Below, piece after piece: positions 44,473 through 64,000 of a stretch of 64,000 bases of DNA (positions are counted from its first letter, which is position 1; each line of letters starts with the position of its first letter). Both the position numbers and the translations under genes were made by a program. The DNA is taken from positions 802,474 to 866,473 of the forward strand of contig RPFO01000115.1 in the NCBI GenBank assembly GCA_009746045.1, read 5' to 3'. This stretch comes from Mesostigma viride (lineage: Eukaryota > Streptophyta > Mesostigmatophyceae > Mesostigmatales > Mesostigmataceae). A model generated the notes under the pieces. The model ran no database searches and was not told where the DNA came from. It saw only the letters and a list, made by a program, of their open reading frames with translations.

Positions 44473-46532
44473 GTTGTCAGTGCCTAGCGTTCAGATGATT
44501 TTACCCGCCTAGATCTACGCCATTCTTCCTGGCACAAATTCTCATCCTCGGCCATGATGGCTAGCTCCTGAGCACAAATCCCATATAAGAAGAGCTCCCA
44601 TACGCACACTCCTGGGTGCGGCAACTCATACTTGTCATGGTTGTCGTGGTGGCATGGCTACGCCTTTGCAGAGATCGTCATGGGCTTACTCCTAAACGTT
44701 AGAAAACAATGCCGGCGTCCATGAATGGCGTCTACCATATAGCAGGTTGTCGGGGTAAAGCGACCAAGGGGCCCGTGCGTCTTGCAGTTGCCACGCGTAG
44801 TCATGGCAGCCAGTACGCAGCACGGGACACCAGTTCGCAGCAATCTGCGCTGCTAGTGCGCGCTCAGCGGACATGTTTCCGTCAGCATACGGTGGTCTAG
44901 GGAGACGACGGAATTGGTCCAGTTGGCGCCTGTTGGCGCCCTCCAGAGCCCACGTGCCGGTTCTGGATGTCTGGATGCAACAGGTTTCGTACTTCCCGTC
45001 GTAGCTGACTACGCTCTCCGCCAAGCAACAATTAATAGGGACTACTTTCACAATCGAACGAGGACGCATACCCAAATCTCTGCTGCCCATGTGCGGCGAC
45101 AACAACAACGTAACAACCCAAATCCCAGGATGCTTGCCGTGTGTAGGTATTCCTCACCCGGACTAACTGGACAAACTACCAGGAAATTGCAAAATACATA
45201 AGCTCTCGCCAACATGAAACAAACATTCGCAACGTTGGTTGCTAGTAGGTTCCCGAAAAGATTGCTTTTCTCCTTCTAAACAATGTATGCGTCTCCACGG
45301 TGGTGCTGAGATCGAAATAGGATCGAACTTGACGAGACAGCGGGTCCAACTTGCAGGAAGGATAAAGACCGAATGTGTGAACAGCCTAACGCACACGCTC
45401 ATCTGATCCCGCTTGGGGGCTACACTGGCAACTTTTGTAATGCGGTTCCAATTGTAGCACGGAAGAGTGTCAAACTGTAAAGAATCTCCTGACAACAGCT
45501 CCCGACACATTCCGGCCTGCCAACGGTGCTACAGTCTGGCCAGCATGCCGTTGACTCTTGCCGTGCCACCTTCGGTATGCTGGCCTGTCATATTTCATCG
45601 ACCCTCGCTGCGGCATCCTCAATTACCTGCAAGCAAACGAAACAATGTGGGGCATGTCTACCTCGCTGTCGGCTCATGTCATCTGGGAAAGGGTCGACTC
45701 CGCTTGGCGTATGCTCGGAGCTCATTAGCAGATGGTAGGCAATCCCGGTCTGGTCATTGCTCCAAACCCAGTGCTTGCACTAGCGATAGATGCCCCTCAG
45801 TAATTTATGCGGTGTTCATTGTCCTCGCTGACATTGTTTGCATCCCCCTACTGTTGAGTAGGCCTAGTGGATGAAGAATTTAGCTTTAATTCGCCATGCC
45901 AACTACCATAGACAGCTACAGAGCACTAGTGGATTTCGAGTCGCATATGTACGTGTTTGGTCAATGTCGCCGTAATTGACAGCCATTTCTCGTGAGTGTA
46001 AGCTCCCTGTGCTTGCTCTAGGAAACCCAAGGTGCTGGTATACGTGGAATGTGATTATGCTGGCAGACATGGCTTTGTTGTCATATGCTATGAAACAAGG
46101 TGGAACCAATCATAAGTAATTTAGATACTCTGGGTATTCTGAGGCCTTGGCCAGCATGTATCTTTAGGACCCAGGGCATGCCGTCGTGTCGCACGATGCC
46201 GTGCTCAAGGACATGTCCCAGGTGCAATTTAGGCACTCTTCTGGCCTCTGTCCCCCATCACAGTGGGCCCTTTGCTAGCAACGCCCCAGCATTCCTGTCT
46301 CGGACACGGTGAAGCCAACTGAACTAAAAATAAGTTACCCCTTGATTAAGGGAACTGAGTGTGTTAGAAACAGACTTGAGGTTTATGCAGTAGCAAGTGG
46401 CAGAGGCTAGAACACGCGTTCTGGACACGGTGCCAGCTCTCAAGGCACACTGGTTGTTTCGCTTTCATACACGAACTCCCAACCTACCTTTCTAGGCTCA
46501 TGCTCGTCTGATTAGGGCTTAAGGCCTATCTG
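44473..46532. promoter_or_regulatory. Divergent intergenic region between GT29 and TRM1-like genes
   Basis: The GT29 start codon (minus) and the first recognised TRM1 exon (plus) face away from each other across 2.1 kb. A 5' exon of the TRM1-like gene with its targeting peptide may lie here, but none could be identified with confidence. Confidence 0.4.
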
Positions 46533-61451
<14,919 letters not shown>

Positions 61452-62337
61452 CATGTACAGGTGGCTGACGCTAAACGTACAATCCTGTTGCCGGTCAGCA
61501 TGTTGGTAACGGTTAGAGCTCTCGGTCATGATGGATGCACATTTTTCAGATCCGTGCTAGTAAGTCAGAGTGGAGATTGATTGGGTCTCAGGCTTCCTCT
61601 TGTGGTACGCGTGGCATAGTACAGGCAGTCTTTGTTTAAAACTTTTGTCTTAATATCACCTGGGAGATCAGCAAAACTTTACTCCATGACATGCCCCTAC
61701 ACATGGGCATTCACGTAAGTACGTACGTATTTTAAGTACTACATACTACTATAACTTATCTAGTTATATTAGTGTGGTCATGTCCACCTACATGTATGCA
61801 TGCACACTTACATGTATGATCTCGACAACTACATGTATAAATGAAAATGTTAATTTAGCGTATCATGTGCAAATGATTGCTCACAGTCGCAACAATATGG
61901 CACTGCAGCATCGCAGCAATGGTGCTGAGCACCACTAGACACTCCCGGCCGGCAAGTTAGGCTCAAAACACACGCCCTGATCAAGCAAGCTGTTTCCAGC
62001 CACACCCGACGTCTAGGTCATATAGTCGCTCTTCACGTAGGCCAGCCATAATTTCAATGAACAACGCTACACATTTCCATATCTCCATTCACATTCATCA
62101 TCCTAGAACGACTCGAAAACGCGGACAAGATAACGGCTGGCTCGAGCTACCATGGTCCGGATTCTCCCAATTTCTGGCCTGCGCTGGTTGTCTCGATCCT
62201 TGATATATGGTACTGCATGCAACAATTGGGGAGGCCACATGTACAGAGGACTCTCGACTGCATCATGGTGGCGCAGGCACAACGTGGGTGCAATGAAGCT
62301 TCGGTCCATAGCAAAAGCATATAGCAGATGCATATAA
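61452..62337. other. TRM1 3' flank, unassigned
   Basis: No recognisable gene. About 62115-62195 is the inverted counterpart of the dispersed repeat at 16515-16590 and again adjoins a family-A element. Confidence 0.45.
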
Positions 62338-64000
62338 TTAATTAATTAATTAGAAACATTATAACGTTGGGAGTAAATGTAGCACATATCCCAGAGAAGG
62401 GGCATATGGCTTTTAATACATTCTAAGCTACTCCCTGCAAGGGTGGGAATGTATAAACGACACTTGCTCGGGGTGCACAAGGGCATCTGCACCCCCATGA
62501 TCTATCAAGCTATGCCCAGCTAAGGGGGAGCCTGTCATGGGGAGGGAAGATCAACATGGGTAGACAAAAGCTAAGGCATGGCTTCTCAGCAGAGAGTGGC
62601 TCTCTGCGTAGTCGCAGCATAACTAAATAATAATCCTAGGCATCATCTGGTGTGTGGCGCGTCATGGGCACACATGTACATGACTAATTAATGCTCATGA
62701 ATCAGCTGGTATAGTGCCTGTAGTAGGCGTGCATGTACAAGGCCACTGTCTAACTATTCTACATATACTACTGCTGTATTCCCCTAAGCTGGGGCGGCTG
62801 GAGTCGCTGGGGCCGCGGTGGTCGAGGGGGTCGCGTGCCAGGGCTTGTGGCCGACATAGATGGCCGCCCCCTTCCAGTACGTACACCGGCTGGCCCACCT
62901 TGGTTTGCCGGAGCTTGAGGTAGGTCGGCCATAGCTCCCGTCGCCGTACGTTGTTGCTGCGCCAGGGTCAAGTCGTCGTCCACGGTGAAGGGAGTGTTCT
63001 CGAGCCGCTTGCGGCGTCTGAGAAACGAAATCTTGTCCGATGGTCCGATGAGAAGAAGCGGGGGCGCCCCTGCCTTACCCCGCGCGCGGGGAAGGCGGTG
63101 GGCGGCCGGTCAGCTTAATCTCACCAAGAAGGCCCATGCGATCAAGGATTTTGCTCTCAAACGCACGTGCAAGCTTCACGGAATTCTCACCTTCCTCCAT
63201 GTCGAAGTTCTTGAGTATGACGTTAAGGCTGCGCTTGGCGAGCTCAGCCTCCTTCGCGGAGGTACGCGAGCTGCTGCTGCTGGAGCTGTGCTGCAACGGC
63301 GGAGGTCCGGTGGAGGTGGTGTGTTGCTTAAGCATGCAGGTCCGCCCAGGTCTGGGTGGGAGGAGCATCGCCAGCCGGGCCAGCAAGGGCTGGCTTGGCG
63401 GCAATGTCCTTCACCGCCTGGGCGGTGAGGCCTGCGGTGTTTTGCAGGACCTCGATGGCGATTGCATAATTGTCCTTGAGGAGCTGGTCGATGTCGCGGA
63501 GCTGGGCGGTGATGGCGGCGGAGGAGGGGGTGGTGGTGGTGGAGGAGGCGAGGAGGGTGGAGGTGGCGGTGGAGATGGTGGAGAGGAGGGGGAGCTCGGC
63601 AGTCAGCGTGCTGCCCATGGCCGCCACATCTGCAGCGATGGGGGCCACGTGCTGCTCGATGGCCTCCTTAGGGAGTTCACGAGCGGATGGAGGATTCGGT
63701 TAAGGTGGTGGTGAGGGGCGTGGGGGGCCAAAGCTCCTCGAGGGAGCGGCCAAGGAGGGAGAAAAGGACGCGTTGCTGAAGGTGGGGGCGGCAGCATTGG
63801 AGGATGTGGTCGAAGGTGTGGGTGCGCCTCTGGAAAGCATCGGTGAGGCGGCCCTGATGGAAGAGTTGCTTGCACATTTCGAGAAGCGAGGCGTACGATC
63901 CCCAGAACACGTAGCTCGGGATCTTGTCGGGGTTGAGCTTGTCAAAAAAGCCGGGCTGGCTGGCGTCAAAGTCGAACGCTTCCCAGCTCAGCTCGGCAGG
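62338..64000 (-). mobile_element. Family-A ORF1-only element A-4, cut by the window end
   Basis: In minus orientation it ends in a (TTAA)n tail at about 62338, preceded by the family-A 3' UTR (AGCACATATCCCAGAGAAGG region, plus-strand view) and ORF1-like coding sequence. The 5' end and one target duplication lie beyond the window. It is colinear with A-2 without its three insertions, and so serves as an empty-site reference. Confidence 0.85.
62790..64000 (-). pseudogene. L1-ORF1p-like gene of element A-4, partial, frameshifted
   Basis: N-terminal block SYVFWGSYASLLEMCKQLF and RRTHTFDHILQCCRPHLQQR, then ITAQLRDIDQLLKDNYAIAI (coiled coil), SLNVILKNFDMEEGENSVKL and FTVDDDLTLAQQQ-like C-terminus. 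Several one- or two-base indels break the frame (e.g. near 63040-63060, 63250, 62945), so it is probably dead. The start codon is outside the window. Confidence 0.7.

Overview
This window looks like nuclear DNA of a green alga (Chlorophyta). The support is a plant/algal plastid-type TRM1 tRNA methyltransferase, a plant-type GT29 sialyltransferase-like gene, intron-rich genes with GT-AG introns, a predicted plastid-targeted membrane protein, and a transposon mix of chromovirus, hAT, piggyBac-like and LINE-related elements. I cannot assign a genus from sequence alone.

Layout. 1-3.4 kb is gene-poor: an inverted repeat, a 1.3 kb ACC-rich tract and fragments of an interspersed element. At 4.4-9.8 kb two divergent genes face away from each other: a 174-aa predicted plastid membrane protein (minus) and a three-exon gene for a roughly 930-aa Gly-rich, low-complexity protein (plus). 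From 10.9 to 18.1 kb there is a nested transposon cluster. One ORF1-only, LINE-like element (family A) was hit by another family-A element, which was then hit by a piggyBac-like TTAA element, a deleted hAT element and a hAT MITE; a 5'-truncated third family-A copy follows. 18.1-31.3 kb is one Ty3/gypsy chromovirus (703-bp LTRs, CTCAG target duplication). A TIR transposon interrupts its reverse transcriptase, and an intact family-B ORF1-only element interrupts its integrase.

From 33.4 to 61.5 kb lie two divergently transcribed genes whose exons I could join with consistent reading phase. The first is a seven-exon GT29 sialyltransferase-like gene (minus, 375 aa, all four sialylmotifs). The second is a ten-exon TRM1-type tRNA guanine-N2 dimethyltransferase gene (plus, about 549 aa). 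Most of their length is intron, and most introns contain their own tandem repeat: 3.9 kb and 1.9 kb arrays in the GT29 gene, and seven arrays in the TRM1 gene. The window ends inside another family-A element.

The most unusual signal is the 4.85 kb array in TRM1 intron 6. It consists of 121 consecutive 40-bp units with no length variation, it begins exactly at the exon 6 splice donor, and every unit repeats that donor. The array therefore appears to have grown out of the exon-intron junction. Second in interest are the ORF1-only retroelements: short, with target-site duplications, TTAA-repeat tails and 5' truncation like LINEs, but encoding only an L1-ORF1p-like protein, analogous to mammalian HAL1.
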